Shown: piece after piece, positions 25,856 to 35,057 of the stretch
How positions within the stretch are numbered: the first letter of the stretch is position 1
Layout of the letters: each line of letters opens with the position of its first letter
The notes under the pieces: model-generated
What the model was told of the DNA's origin: nothing
Seen by the model: the letters and a program-made list of their open reading frames with translations, nothing else
Databases searched by the model: none
NCBI RefSeq assembly: GCF_001544795.2
Contig: NZ_FCOI02000021.1
Location: 60,266-124,265 of the forward strand
Source: Caballeronia temeraria
GTDB lineage: Bacteria > Pseudomonadota > Gammaproteobacteria > Burkholderiales > Burkholderiaceae
Direction: 5' to 3'
Length of the DNA: 64,000 nucleotides
Translations under genes and position numbers: made by a program

Positions 25856-26824
25856 TTAGATATCGAGGGTTATGCCAGGCGATTTCGAACGTGAGATGCA
25901 GATTGCCATGCAGTCGCCTTGCGCTTTCTCGGCAGACGTCAAAAAGCAATCGCGGTGGTCAGGCACGCCTTCCAGTACCGTCGTGACGCAAGTACCGCAT
26001 ACACCCTGTTCGCACGAGGTTTCCACTTCAATTCCTCGCGCGCGGAGTGCGTCGATGATCGTTTCATCGGCCCCCACGTCGACCGTCACACCGCTTTGTG
26101 CCAGGGTTACTTGAAAGCTACGACTTCCGACCATCGCTATCGCCTGCTCTGACGTGCCAAAGTACTCAAGGTGCACTGCGTCGACTGGCCAGCCTGATTG
26201 CGCCGCAACCTCTTGGACGGTGTCCATGAACGGGCGCGGTCCACAAAGATAGAGGTGCGTGTCCCCGGACCGGACGGAAAGCGCGTCCCGCAGCGCTTCT
26301 GCGACCGCCTCCCGGTTTAATCCAAGAAACATGCGGCATGACGTAGACAGCGCGCCACTCTCGAGTTCATCGCGAAACGCAACGTGCTCCGACGAACGGC
26401 AGAAATAGAGCAGCTCGAAAGACTGCCCCTGTGCGTTTAGCACACGCGCCATACTTATCAAAGGGGTTATGCCGATGCCGCCGGCAACAAGAATGCTGTG
26501 TCTCGCGTGCTCGGCCATCGGAAAGTTGTTGCGTGGTAAAGAGATCTCCAGTTCCGTACCGACATCTAGGTCTTCGTGCACCCACTTGGAGCCGCCACGC
26601 GATTCCGGCTCCCGCTTGACAGCGACAGAATAGCTAGCAGGATCGTCATGCGGTCCACACAGCGAATATTGGCGAATCAAGCCTGGCCCCATATGCAGAT
26701 CGATATGCGAGCCGGGTTGGTACGTGGGAAGCTGAGCTCCATCAACCGCGCTCAGCGTGACTAGACGGATGTCTTGCGCGATCGGCGACACGGAAGTCAC
26801 CCGCACGAGGATTGTATTGGCCAT
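25856..26824 (-). CDS. Phthalate-dioxygenase-type reductase (PDR/VanB family)
   Basis: A 322-aa iron-sulfur flavoprotein. FMN-binding is shown by RQYSLCG near residue 50, NAD-binding by VAGGIGITPLISMA near 113, and the C-terminal plant-type [2Fe-2S] ferredoxin by CEQGVCGTC...DHRDC. It passes electrons from NADH to a partner Rieske oxygenase. The oxygenase gene ends 129 bp upstream on the same strand, so they should be transcribed together. The domain order FMN-NAD-FeS is that of phthalate dioxygenase reductase and vanillate demethylase reductase. Confidence 0.93.
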   Translation of the reverse strand: MANTILVRVTSVSPIAQDIRLVTLSAVDGAQLPTYQPGSHIDLHMGPGLIRQYSLCGPHDDPASYSVAVKREPESRGGSKWVHEDLDVGTELEISLPRNNFPMAEHARHSILVAGGIGITPLISMARVLNAQGQSFELLYFCRSSEHVAFRDELESGALSTSCRMFLGLNREAVAEALRDALSVRSGDTHLYLCGPRPFMDTVQEVAAQSGWPVDAVHLEYFGTSEQAIAMVGSRSFQVTLAQSGVTVDVGADETIIDALRARGIEVETSCEQGVCGTCVTTVLEGVPDHRDCFLTSAEKAQGDCMAICISRSKSPGITLDI

Positions 26825-26953
26825 CGCATTAGGGTCCGTTAGAAACGATGCTACCTGCTATTTACATTCGGGATATCGATCCCTGGCGCGAAGCTGCGCG
26901 GATGGCCCGCACAATCACGAAAGGTCAGTGATCAAGCGGGCACCTATCGCGCG

Positions 26954-28282
26954 CTATTCGGTGACACCCTTGTTGTTCAGAGCAAAGAGCGTTGGATCAC
27001 TTGCATAACGTGCGCAGAACATCTCTTTTGATTCAGTCGACTCAATCTCGCCTGTGACGACGACCAGGTCGGTGAACTGATTCTCGGATTCAGCGCGCAC
27101 GACGCCTCTCGGATCCCGACCCTCCGCCACATCTTTTGCACCTTCGTCGAGCATGCGTCGGGCTCGCATGATGGCGATATCAGAGGAAGAAAGATGCTCC
27201 CCGGTCTGATCGTGAATCGTTCCTTGCGACTGAGTGATCGCAATATCGTGGACAGAAAAACACTCACCCAGGCCCAGATAGGCCTCCCTCTTCATCGAGT
27301 CACGATCTTGCGAATACAAATCGCGTTTGTCCCGCCGCATGCGGTCGCCTTCTGCTTTTTCGGATTCGTATTGCTTAGCAAGCGCTGCCTTGTCGAGTTG
27401 ACCGCTTCGATGAAAGATAAATTCCCAGCGCCAGTGATGTTCGTCGTCGATGGGCACATCCCAGAGCATCGTGAGTCCGCCCTCGCCGAGGTAGCCCTCA
27501 AAGCCGCCAACGGCGCAAGCATTAGGCATTACAAAGTTGGTAATGCGAATTGATGAGCGATCGGTTCCGTCAATCTTGCGGAGCGTGTAGAGCCTCACTC
27601 CAAAGCGTGTATCTTCGACGGCAAGTTCGGGCCGAGCTTGGTTGGCGAATACGCCCCAACGCGCTTGCATGTCGGAGCTAGTCAACTCCAACTGGTGCAA
27701 ATAGGATGTGTGGACCGGGTCGATGTTGCCCTCGCTGGCTTGCATCCAGTTGCAGTCGCCAAACCAGCGCGTCGTGTAGCGAAATTCGTCGCCGCCTGCG
27801 AGCGCCGGATAGTTTGGGAAAAGCGGCGCCTCGCCGGGACCCATATATGCCCAGAATGCTCCTCCGGCCTCATGAATCGGATAGGACTTCATTCGGATGC
27901 GGTCTTTCGCTGTCGGCGACGCTTCGGCCGGTTGATCGAGGCATCGCCCGTTGACATCGAACAGCCAGCCATGATAGGGGCAGCGGATCCCGCCGTCTTC
28001 AATGCGGCCTAACGCGAGATCTGTGCAACGGTGAGCGCACTTTCGGTCAATCAGACCTACTTTCCCTTTGTCGTCACGGAACAGTACAAGGTCTTCGCCC
28101 ATGATGCGAATCGGTTGTGGCGCTCCGTCTTTTGGCAATGAGTCGCTGGTCGCCACCGGTTGCCAATAGCGCCTAAGCAGTTCACCTGCGGGAGTCCCGG
28201 CATTGGTCTGCGTCAGATACTGATAACGATCAGCGCCTCGGGGGCGCGGTTTTACTACGATCGGCTGCGTCGGGGTTTCCAT
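26954..28282 (-). CDS. Rieske aromatic oxygenase, phthalate 4,5-dioxygenase type
   Basis: A 442-aa ring-hydroxylating oxygenase with the Rieske motif C82-A-H84...C101-P-Y-H104 and the mononuclear iron site NIDPVHTSYLH (His191, His196 and a following acid). The N-terminal TQTNAGTPAGELLRRYWQPV is typical of phthalate 4,5-dioxygenase and related O-demethylases such as LigXa. It acts on an aromatic acid together with the downstream reductase. Because no cis-diol dehydrogenase or decarboxylase gene is present, demethylation or another mono-oxygenation giving protocatechuate or gallate is as likely as true phthalate dioxygenation. Confidence 0.92.
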   Translation of the reverse strand: METPTQPIVVKPRPRGADRYQYLTQTNAGTPAGELLRRYWQPVATSDSLPKDGAPQPIRIMGEDLVLFRDDKGKVGLIDRKCAHRCTDLALGRIEDGGIRCPYHGWLFDVNGRCLDQPAEASPTAKDRIRMKSYPIHEAGGAFWAYMGPGEAPLFPNYPALAGGDEFRYTTRWFGDCNWMQASEGNIDPVHTSYLHQLELTSSDMQARWGVFANQARPELAVEDTRFGVRLYTLRKIDGTDRSSIRITNFVMPNACAVGGFEGYLGEGGLTMLWDVPIDDEHHWRWEFIFHRSGQLDKAALAKQYESEKAEGDRMRRDKRDLYSQDRDSMKREAYLGLGECFSVHDIAITQSQGTIHDQTGEHLSSSDIAIMRARRMLDEGAKDVAEGRDPRGVVRAESENQFTDLVVVTGEIESTESKEMFCARYASDPTLFALNNKGVTE

Positions 28283-28340
28283 GCAGTGTCTCCTATGTAG
28301 GTTGCGCTTCAGTCCGTATAGCCGGACGAATGCGTCAGTA

Positions 28341-28586
28341 TTAGCTGTCGTCGGAAATTAGCCGACGACGGTTTGCCATGAAGGGGAAGGCAACGACAAC
28401 GACAACTGCTGCGCCGATGTAACCGAGTGAAAGGCGCCTTACAAACGTGGCGGCCTCAAGGGCGTGCACGTCCGTATCAAAGATCGCGTTTACAAAAGTG
28501 CCGACTAGACAGGTCAAAAACGAACCAAGAAGACCTGTCCCGATGACAGCGGCGCTGTGCTGCCACAGCTCAAGTAAACGTCGCAT
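28341..28586 (-). CDS. Small two-helix membrane protein
   Basis: An 81-aa protein with two membrane segments (about residues 12-34 and 53-70: AAVIGTGLLGSFLTCLVGTF and GYIGAAVVVVVAFPFMAN) and a short positively charged end. AAGGCGG precedes the ATG. It is the first gene of the Rieske/ligJK operon, 58 bp before the oxygenase, and is divergent from the LysR gene. No family is recognised; a role as transporter accessory subunit is only a guess. Confidence 0.6.
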   Translation of the reverse strand: MRRLLELWQHSAAVIGTGLLGSFLTCLVGTFVNAIFDTDVHALEAATFVRRLSLGYIGAAVVVVVAFPFMANRRRLISDDS

Positions 28587-28654
28587 GTCGTTACCGCCTT
28601 AAGTTCATGAGTGTTAAGATATATCGATACCAGACAGTTTAAAACCGGAAATTC

Positions 28655-28668
28655 GACATAGCTGTTAT
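28655..28668. promoter_or_regulatory. Operator-like element in the divergent LysR/Rieske promoter
   Basis: GACATAGCTGTTAT, containing the ATA-N5-TAT inverted arms, lies between the small membrane protein gene and the divergent LysR gene. The same 14 bp with one change recurs at 40260-40273 before the exported hydrolase gene. It is probably the LysR binding site; the ATATCGATA/ATATATCGG motifs flanking it may contribute. Confidence 0.5.
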
Positions 28669-28690
28669 GCATATATCGGGGGTACACGGC

Positions 28691-29635
28691 ATGGAAATCA
28701 GGCAACTCCACAACTTCTCGCGCATCGCAGAGGTTGGAAATTTGACGCGGGCGGCCTCGCTCCTAGGGCTCACCCAGGCAGCGTTGAGCCGTCAGGTTGC
28801 GCAACTCGAGGCTGAGCTCGGGACTGTGCTATTCAAACGCAACGGCCGCGGCCTTGTGCTGACCGATGCTGGCCAGCGGCTCTTGGCGCATGTGCCGATC
28901 ATTCTTCGGCAAATTGCTGCAGCAACTCGCGCCGTTAGGGGGGACGAAGGTCCGGTTCAGGGGACGCTGGTGCTTGGACTGCCGCCGAGCTTAGCGCGCA
29001 CGTCGGTTGTTCCACTTATCGACGCGTTCCGAGAGCGGCTCCCCGCGGTAACCCTGCGCACTGTTGACGGCCTGTCGGCCAATCTGGTTGAGATGGTGGA
29101 AAGTGGAAAACTCGACTGCTCGGTCGTATACAATCAGCCGCCCAGCGATCTGGTCGAAATGCGACTGATTTGCGAGGAGGATCTCTACCTCGTGTCAGGA
29201 CCGGCGGCGGGCGATAACGGAAAGGCGCCACCCCGCACGCTTGCCCTTGCGGACATTGCCCGCTTGCCGCTCGTAACCGCAGGAAACACGAATGTTATAC
29301 ACGTGGCGCTAGCGACTGCGATGGCAGCAGTTGGCCTGGAGCCGCAAGTCGCGCACGAGATCGAAAATCTCTCCGCAATTCTGGATCTAGTTCAAAGAGG
29401 CTACGGAAGCTCAGTAATTCCTTTAAGCGGAGTTCACTCGTGCATCGGAAATCCGGAACTGACACTGCATCGCATAGGCAAACCCTCAGCCCTGCGGTGC
29501 AGCCTCTCGGTCTTAAGACCCGTTCGTACGCTCGATGACGCGCTTATCGAACAAGGCACCTCGCTTATAAGCGAGGTTGTCCGTCAGCAACTTGCTGTGT
29601 TCCACGCTAATGTCGAAAGAAGCATCGATGCTTGA
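28691..29635 (+). CDS. LysR family regulator of the Rieske/ligJK operon
   Basis: A 314-aa LysR protein starting MEIRQLHNFSRIAEVGNLTRAASLLGLTQAALSRQV, the normal HTH, followed by a substrate-binding effector domain. I prefer MEIRQL at 28691 over an ATG 8 codons upstream because the family begins there. It is divergent from the Rieske oxygenase/ligJ/ligK operon with about 105 bp between, so it likely controls that operon in response to an aromatic acid. It is similar in build to the LysR gene at 36083. Confidence 0.92.
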   Translation: MEIRQLHNFSRIAEVGNLTRAASLLGLTQAALSRQVAQLEAELGTVLFKRNGRGLVLTDAGQRLLAHVPIILRQIAAATRAVRGDEGPVQGTLVLGLPPSLARTSVVPLIDAFRERLPAVTLRTVDGLSANLVEMVESGKLDCSVVYNQPPSDLVEMRLICEEDLYLVSGPAAGDNGKAPPRTLALADIARLPLVTAGNTNVIHVALATAMAAVGLEPQVAHEIENLSAILDLVQRGYGSSVIPLSGVHSCIGNPELTLHRIGKPSALRCSLSVLRPVRTLDDALIEQGTSLISEVVRQQLAVFHANVERSIDA

Positions 29636-29822
29636 CGTAAAGCAGTCAAGCAGTCGATAACCGTAGCGCATCTTTATGCGATCCTGTTCTCGCCGTGCTT
29701 GCTGGCTGTCTTCGTTGGCGCCACGGATCTTGAGAGTGACGTTGTAGGCCGCAGCGGCGGCAAACCGGTCCGCCGGGCAGCGCGGTGGGAGAGACGCACG
29801 AACCTAGACAAGAAAGCGGGAA

Positions 29823-31124
29823 CTACTCGGCGCGCTGCCGCGACAACACCGCTTCCAGCATCGAGCGGTCGAGTTCTTTCTCCCAGGCAGCGATCACGAG
29901 CGTGGCCACGCCGTTGCCGATCGTGTTCACAATTGCCAAGCCCGTACCCATGAAGCGATGAATGCCGAGAATCAGCACCATCCCTGACACGGGAATCACC
30001 GGAAAGACGAGCAGAGTAGAGGTCAACATAACGAACGCCGCGCCCGCGATGCCGCTCGCACCCTTCGACGTGAGCATCGCGACGCCGACGAGCGTGAGTT
30101 GCTGCGCCAGAGTTAGTTGGACGTTGAACGCCTGCGCGATGAACAGCACGGCCATCGAGAGGTAGATATTGGTGCCGTCAAGGTTGAACGAGTAACCTGC
30201 CGGAATCACGAGACCGACGACTGACTTCGAGCAGCCGATGCGTTCCAGTTTATTCAGCATTTGTGGCAGCGCCGCTTCAGAGGAACTCGTGCCGAGCACG
30301 ATGAGAATTTCCTCGCGGATATAGCTCATAAATCGCAAAATATTGACACCGAGCATGCGCGAGATCGCGCCCAGCACGACAAGCACGAACGCGGCGAGCG
30401 TCATATAGAACGCACCGATAAGTTTGAGCAAGGGGATCACGGCGTCGACCCCGAACGTGCCGATGGTAAAGGCGATCGAGCCGAACGCCCCAATTGCGGC
30501 CACCTTCATAATGATGTGCACGACGCCGAAGAAGGTATTCGCAGTCTTGTCGATTAGCTCAATCAACGGCTTACCTCGTTCCCCGAGCGCTGCCAGCGAT
30601 GCCCCGAATAGCACTGAGATCAGCAGAATCTGCAGCACGTTGCCGGTTACGAACGCGCTGATGAAAGTGTCAGGAACCAGATGTAGCAGGAAGTCAACCG
30701 TGCTCTGCGCTTGCGCGGCTGTCGTATAAGCGCTCAACTCCTTGCTATCGATCATCGCCGGCGTCAGGTCGAAGCCGCTGCCCGGCTTGAATAGATGACC
30801 TGCGACAAGCCCGACAACAAGCGAGAACGTCGATACGATCTCAAAATACAGCAATGCCTTGCCGCCGACGCGCCCAACTTTCTTCATATCGCCCATGCCG
30901 GCTATGCCCACCACGACCGTACAGAAGATGATAGGTCCGATCACCATCTTGACCAGCTTAATAAAGGCATCGCCGAGCGGCTTCATTTTTACCGCGATCG
31001 ACGGCGCAAAGTGACCGAGTAAGATGCCTAACACAATGGCCACGAGCACATGAAAATAGAGTGCGCGATAAAAAGGCTTCTTCTGGCGTTGCGCCCCTGA
31101 CGTCGCGGTGGCTGCATTATTCAC
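29823..31124 (-). CDS. dctA: C4-dicarboxylate:cation symporter DctA
   Basis: A 433-aa DAACS/SLC1-family transporter of full length, with about eight helices and two re-entrant loops. The signature includes AALPQMLNKLERIGCSKSVVGLVIPAGYSFNLDGTNIYL near residue 290 and the SKGASG/AGAAF loop after it. It imports succinate, fumarate, malate or related acids with protons or sodium. Being inside the island next to aromatic-acid genes, it could also import a (poly)carboxylic intermediate or orotate-like substrate. It is single, between the convergent LysR gene and the porin gene. Confidence 0.95.
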   Translation of the reverse strand: MNNAATATSGAQRQKKPFYRALYFHVLVAIVLGILLGHFAPSIAVKMKPLGDAFIKLVKMVIGPIIFCTVVVGIAGMGDMKKVGRVGGKALLYFEIVSTFSLVVGLVAGHLFKPGSGFDLTPAMIDSKELSAYTTAAQAQSTVDFLLHLVPDTFISAFVTGNVLQILLISVLFGASLAALGERGKPLIELIDKTANTFFGVVHIIMKVAAIGAFGSIAFTIGTFGVDAVIPLLKLIGAFYMTLAAFVLVVLGAISRMLGVNILRFMSYIREEILIVLGTSSSEAALPQMLNKLERIGCSKSVVGLVIPAGYSFNLDGTNIYLSMAVLFIAQAFNVQLTLAQQLTLVGVAMLTSKGASGIAGAAFVMLTSTLLVFPVIPVSGMVLILGIHRFMGTGLAIVNTIGNGVATLVIAAWEKELDRSMLEAVLSRQRAE

Positions 31125-31292
31125 GCTGTTCCTCCACGCGGCACGTATATGTTCCGAGGGTCTTCATCTCCTCCAGGCCGCCGATCTCCAAGGGCGTACG
31201 CGCAAAAAAAGTAGGTGTCGAGAGCGCACCTCTGTAGGCGAATGGCCAGAAAAATAACTTCATATCTGTTGCGCCCTCGGGTTTGCCTGAAT

Positions 31293-32462
31293 TTAAAATT
31301 TCTCTTGAAGGCCCAAGAGCACGCCGGTTTGTTTGGCTCCGGCGACCGTGAAGTAGCCCGCACCGACGGAATAAGAGGCGCGGCTGTTGTTCTGCATAAA
31401 GCCGAGCATGGTATAGACCGACGTTCGCTTTGATAAGAGGTACGTCGCGCGCATGACGTACATGTTAGCGTTCTTCTGATCCGTCGTCGTAATTCTGGAC
31501 ACTTCACCGGCCAACTCAATGTCTGGAGCCGGCATATACGATGCGCCTCCGTAGAAAATGTTTGTCTGATAATCGGTCGCAGTCGTGGTCTTCCGGTGAA
31601 TCATGCCGCCACGCAATGCGACAGCTGCGAGTTGCACGTACCCACTGACCATGTAACGAGTTGTCTTCTGATGCGAATTAGCGAGGAGCAGCGGCATGGA
31701 TGGATCGAATGAAACGCTCCCGGGCAACAAGCCAGGTCCACCGCGTAGGTCGTCATAGACGAACTGCAAGCCAAACTGCGGGCCCCAGTAACCGGCGAGC
31801 GCCGTTATTTGCCTGCACGATGTCGGACTACCTGCAACGTTGCCCGGACAATTCGTTGCTCCGGGGTTATATGCCGCGCCTCCGTTGACCGCGGCGCTTC
31901 CTGTGGCTACCGCCGCATCACGACCCGAACTATACGTGCCCCCTAACACGAAATGGCGGAATTCGGCGAGATAACTCAGCGCGTTATCTGAACGCGCGCT
32001 CGGGAGATACGGGTCTAGCGACGCCAACGAATAAAGAGCCGGTCCGATGACTGTCGACCTTAACAAGGCAATGTACGTCATGTTAATTTGACGACCCGCA
32101 CGAAACGTCCCATAGGGCGTTTCGAGTCCCACCCATGCGGATCGTCCAAACAGCCGATTTCCTTGTTGGAGGCCACCGGTATTCGGCGCAAAGCCATTTT
32201 CCAATTCGAAAATGGCATTGAATCCTCCGCCAAGCTCTTCTTTGCCGCGCAATCCCCAACGTGACGGCAATGCAGCCGAGATTGATGTCATCCGGACGGC
32301 AGAACCAGAAGCCGCAGTCTGTCCAGGCGCAGTCGCGGCTTTATTTTCCCAGTCCACGCCAACGTCAAGAACGCCATAGAGGGTCACCGAGCCTTCCGCG
32401 CGGGCGCAGAGCGACACGAGTAGCATGGCGACCGCTAGCGTCGCTCTTACAGTACTTTTCAT
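31293..32462 (-). CDS. Gram-negative porin (OmpC-like, Burkholderia type)
   Basis: A 389-aa porin precursor: signal peptide MKSTVRATLAVAMLLVSLCARA, then GSVTLYGVLDVGVDW, the classical first strand of neutral-pH Burkholderia porins, SRWGLRGKEELGGG, RNRLFGRSAWVGL and a C-terminal phenylalanine. It forms a trimeric 16-strand pore in the outer membrane. The ATG at 32462 has AGGAA before it; the frame is open 22 codons upstream. Linked to aromatic-acid catabolic genes, it may favour entry of anionic aromatics, by position only. Confidence 0.92.
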   Translation of the reverse strand: MKSTVRATLAVAMLLVSLCARAEGSVTLYGVLDVGVDWENKAATAPGQTAASGSAVRMTSISAALPSRWGLRGKEELGGGFNAIFELENGFAPNTGGLQQGNRLFGRSAWVGLETPYGTFRAGRQINMTYIALLRSTVIGPALYSLASLDPYLPSARSDNALSYLAEFRHFVLGGTYSSGRDAAVATGSAAVNGGAAYNPGATNCPGNVAGSPTSCRQITALAGYWGPQFGLQFVYDDLRGGPGLLPGSVSFDPSMPLLLANSHQKTTRYMVSGYVQLAAVALRGGMIHRKTTTATDYQTNIFYGGASYMPAPDIELAGEVSRITTTDQKNANMYVMRATYLLSKRTSVYTMLGFMQNNSRASYSVGAGYFTVAGAKQTGVLLGLQEKF

Positions 32463-32864
32463 TTCCTGAATCCCTTGATAGGAGCCGTCTTTCCGGGTCA
32501 TCGTTCTGCGTATGACCCAAGCAAACATATCTGAACGTGGCGCGCAGGCGACCCCGTAGATCCGACCGAACCTGATTCAGCCGGGGACCTTTGAACAAGC
32601 TACGCGCATCTCAGACCTCAATTTGCACTGCTGCATGCCGTTTTTCCGCCATTTCATTCGCCGAGGCGGTGTGCTGTGAGTGGGGGCGTCGATTATTAAG
32701 TGGCGGGGGCGGGTGATAGAAGGTTGCATAATGTTGTCTCCATAATTTTAATTTTTGATTCACTTCGCTTATTGACTCCGGGGAACGAAAGTCTGAGTTT
32801 TCGACGCACTGCGTTGTCAACGAGATAAATATTTTAGTTATACTTCGATCTCGATTTGCCTCCC

Positions 32865-33815
32865 TCATGTAAGCGTCATTTCGAGCCTTTGTAGCATTCG
32901 ATAACATGGCAGCACGCCCGCGACGCTTGCGTTTGGCATTCGAGATTCTCGAATCGCACTGAAAAACTCATGATCTTGCCGCGTAATCCCGCTTAGGATC
33001 GAATCCTCATGACCGAGCTCGATGTTGTTCCCGTTTCCATCGGTCAAAGCGTCATTGCGCGCGATGAATGTAACGCCATCGCCAATATAACGAAACGTTG
33101 ACCCTTGCGGCCCAGCGTTGTTGAAACTCAGGGATAAAGTACACAACGCCCCACTCGTGCTCTTCAGCTGAATCGACATATCAAGCGCGATCTGTAGCGC
33201 TGGATCGATCGGTCCTTGCAGCAGGTTCGCTTCAATCACGTCCTCACCTGTCTGGTATTGAAACAGATCAACGGTGTGAGCGGCGTGATGCCACAGTAGA
33301 TGATCTGTCCAGCTTCGCGGCTCCCCGAATATATTCGTGTTCGAACGACGCAGAAAATGCGTTTGCACGTCCAACTGACGGAGCGAGAACTGCCCCGCAA
33401 CGATGCGGTCATGCAACCAGCTGTGGCCCGCATTGAACCGCCGGGTATGCGCACACATGGCGATCAGTCCAGTGCGCTGCTGCCATAACGCCACTGTTTC
33501 AGCATCGGCTAGGGATTGTGCCAAGGGAATTTCGACCAGGACATGTTTTCCCGCTTGCAAGCATGCGATCGCTTGCTCTGCATGTCGCGGCGTTGGCGTA
33601 CACAGTATCACCGCTTCTAACTCAGGAAGCTTTAGAACGTCGTCTAACTCCCTGTCAACTTGTTTGATGCCGTAACGGTTCGCAATAGCGCGCGTCTTTT
33701 CAGTCTCTTTGTCCACCAATGATATTATTTCGACATTTGTGGATTCCGAAAGCGAATCGAGGTGCTGTATTCCGATAGCGCCCGCGCCCGCCACTGCGAC
33801 CTTTAGCGGTTTCAT
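32865..33815 (-). CDS. ligC: 4-carboxy-2-hydroxymuconate-6-semialdehyde dehydrogenase
   Basis: A 316-aa Gfo/Idh/MocA-type oxidoreductase: Rossmann motif VAVAGAGAIGIQHL, CTPTPRHAEQAIACLQAGKHVLVEIPLA and DHLLWHHAAHTVDLFQYQTG, matching LigC. It oxidises the hemiacetal form of the protocatechuate 4,5-cleavage product to 2-pyrone-4,6-dicarboxylate with NADP. The ATG at 33815 overlaps the ligB stop (TGATG), making it the fourth gene of ligI-A-B-C. The 162 bp after it carry AT-rich DNA before the porin gene. Confidence 0.93.
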   Translation of the reverse strand: MKPLKVAVAGAGAIGIQHLDSLSESTNVEIISLVDKETEKTRAIANRYGIKQVDRELDDVLKLPELEAVILCTPTPRHAEQAIACLQAGKHVLVEIPLAQSLADAETVALWQQRTGLIAMCAHTRRFNAGHSWLHDRIVAGQFSLRQLDVQTHFLRRSNTNIFGEPRSWTDHLLWHHAAHTVDLFQYQTGEDVIEANLLQGPIDPALQIALDMSIQLKSTSGALCTLSLSFNNAGPQGSTFRYIGDGVTFIARNDALTDGNGNNIELGHEDSILSGITRQDHEFFSAIRESRMPNASVAGVLPCYRMLQRLEMTLT

Positions 33816-34657
33816 CACGCGTCCTCGAACACTAGCAGGCCAAAAGCGGTATTTGACGCTGGCACATGATAGAAGCGATAGACTTGACGGACCTGCTCAT
33901 TGAGCGCACCACGCATGACAAGCCACATGATAATCTCTAGACCTTCCGATCCGGCTTCGCGTAACAGTTCGGTATGCCCAATTTTCGCGAGGGTTGAAGG
34001 GTCGTTATACATCCCATCGAGCCACTTCTCGTCGTAGGCGCGATTAATCAGGCCGGCGCGTTCGCCTTGAAGCTGATGGGACATTCCGCCCGTTCCAAAA
34101 ATGGCAACCTTAACATCCGGTCCATAGGAATCGATCGCCCGGCGCAGCGCCTGTCCGAGCTTTAGACAACGTAGTGCCGTGGGTTGAGGATACTGAATTA
34201 CATTTACACATAACGGAATTACTTTGCACGGCCATCGCTCGGTTTGGCCGAACATCAGCGATAGTGGCACAGTAAGACCGTGATCTACTGTCATGTCGCC
34301 GACCATCGCCACATCAAACTCGTCGTTCAATACGAGCGACTCGGTGATGTGCCATGCGAGGTCCGGGTCGCCTTCGCAAGAAGGTACTGGCCGCGGTCCG
34401 TACCCTTCGTCATGCGGCGGGAACTGTTCTGCTACGCCAATGGCAAACGTAGGAGTCAGGTCGAGCCCGAAACGCGACGCGTGATCGTTATAAACCACAA
34501 TAACCACATCGGGCTGGACAGTTCGGATCCATTCGCGTGCTGGCTCCACGCCGTCGAATAACGGTCTCCAGTACGGTTCCTGTGTTTTTCGATGATCAAT
34601 TGCGGCGCCGATCGAGGGCACGTGTGAAGTCGCGATACCGCCGACGAATTTAGCCAT
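33815..34657 (-). CDS. ligB: Protocatechuate 4,5-dioxygenase beta subunit
   Basis: A 280-aa class III extradiol dioxygenase subunit. The start MAKFVGGIATSHVPSIG gives His12; NDHASRF near residue 59 and SEGLEIIMWLVMRGAL near 240 give the other iron ligands (His and Glu as in LigB), and MSHQLQGERAG carries the catalytic His. It opens protocatechuate, possibly also gallate, between C4 and C5. The ATG at 34657 overlaps the ligA stop by 8 bp; the longer frame is unsupported. Confidence 0.95.
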   Translation of the reverse strand: MAKFVGGIATSHVPSIGAAIDHRKTQEPYWRPLFDGVEPAREWIRTVQPDVVIVVYNDHASRFGLDLTPTFAIGVAEQFPPHDEGYGPRPVPSCEGDPDLAWHITESLVLNDEFDVAMVGDMTVDHGLTVPLSLMFGQTERWPCKVIPLCVNVIQYPQPTALRCLKLGQALRRAIDSYGPDVKVAIFGTGGMSHQLQGERAGLINRAYDEKWLDGMYNDPSTLAKIGHTELLREAGSEGLEIIMWLVMRGALNEQVRQVYRFYHVPASNTAFGLLVFEDA

Positions 34658-35057
34658 GTTTCCATTCCTCCACACTGCGATTGCCCTGGATCTGACGGCC
34701 ACCGGCAGTCATCATTGCGCGGAAATCTTCCACCGACATTCCATCGGCTGACATGGCGGCCCCTACGTGCTGCATAGTCAGCCCATCAAAAATCGCGAGC
34801 TTAAACGTGTAATAAATGTTCCCGCCTAAGCGCAACATTTCTAGCCAATTCCGATCAAGCACAGCGCGGCGTTGGTCGTCGGTTAATTTATAGTTGTCGA
34901 GATACGCCGACTCGTCGGCGCGGAACGCTGCTCGATTTGATTCCTGGTCGAGCGACTTGCAGAACATGTTCAGTGCGTATCCTGCGCGGCAACGCGCCCC
35001 GTCAAACACGTAGGTGCCAGGGATTAGCTGATAATCGCGAGCGGTGTCTGTGTTCAT
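34650..35057 (-). CDS. ligA: Protocatechuate 4,5-dioxygenase alpha subunit
   Basis: A 135-aa LigA-family protein: IPGTYVFDGARCRAGYALNMF, FRADESAYLDNYKLTDDQRRAVLDRNWLEML and GGNIYYTFKLAIFDG. The small subunit lids the LigB active site. Its ATG overlaps the ligI stop in ATGA, and its end overlaps ligB by 8 bp, so all are translationally coupled. The separate small and large genes are the LigAB form, unlike the fused gallate dioxygenases DesB/GalA, supporting protocatechuate as the main substrate. Confidence 0.95.
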   Translation of the reverse strand: MNTDTARDYQLIPGTYVFDGARCRAGYALNMFCKSLDQESNRAAFRADESAYLDNYKLTDDQRRAVLDRNWLEMLRLGGNIYYTFKLAIFDGLTMQHVGAAMSADGMSVEDFRAMMTAGGRQIQGNRSVEEWKHG

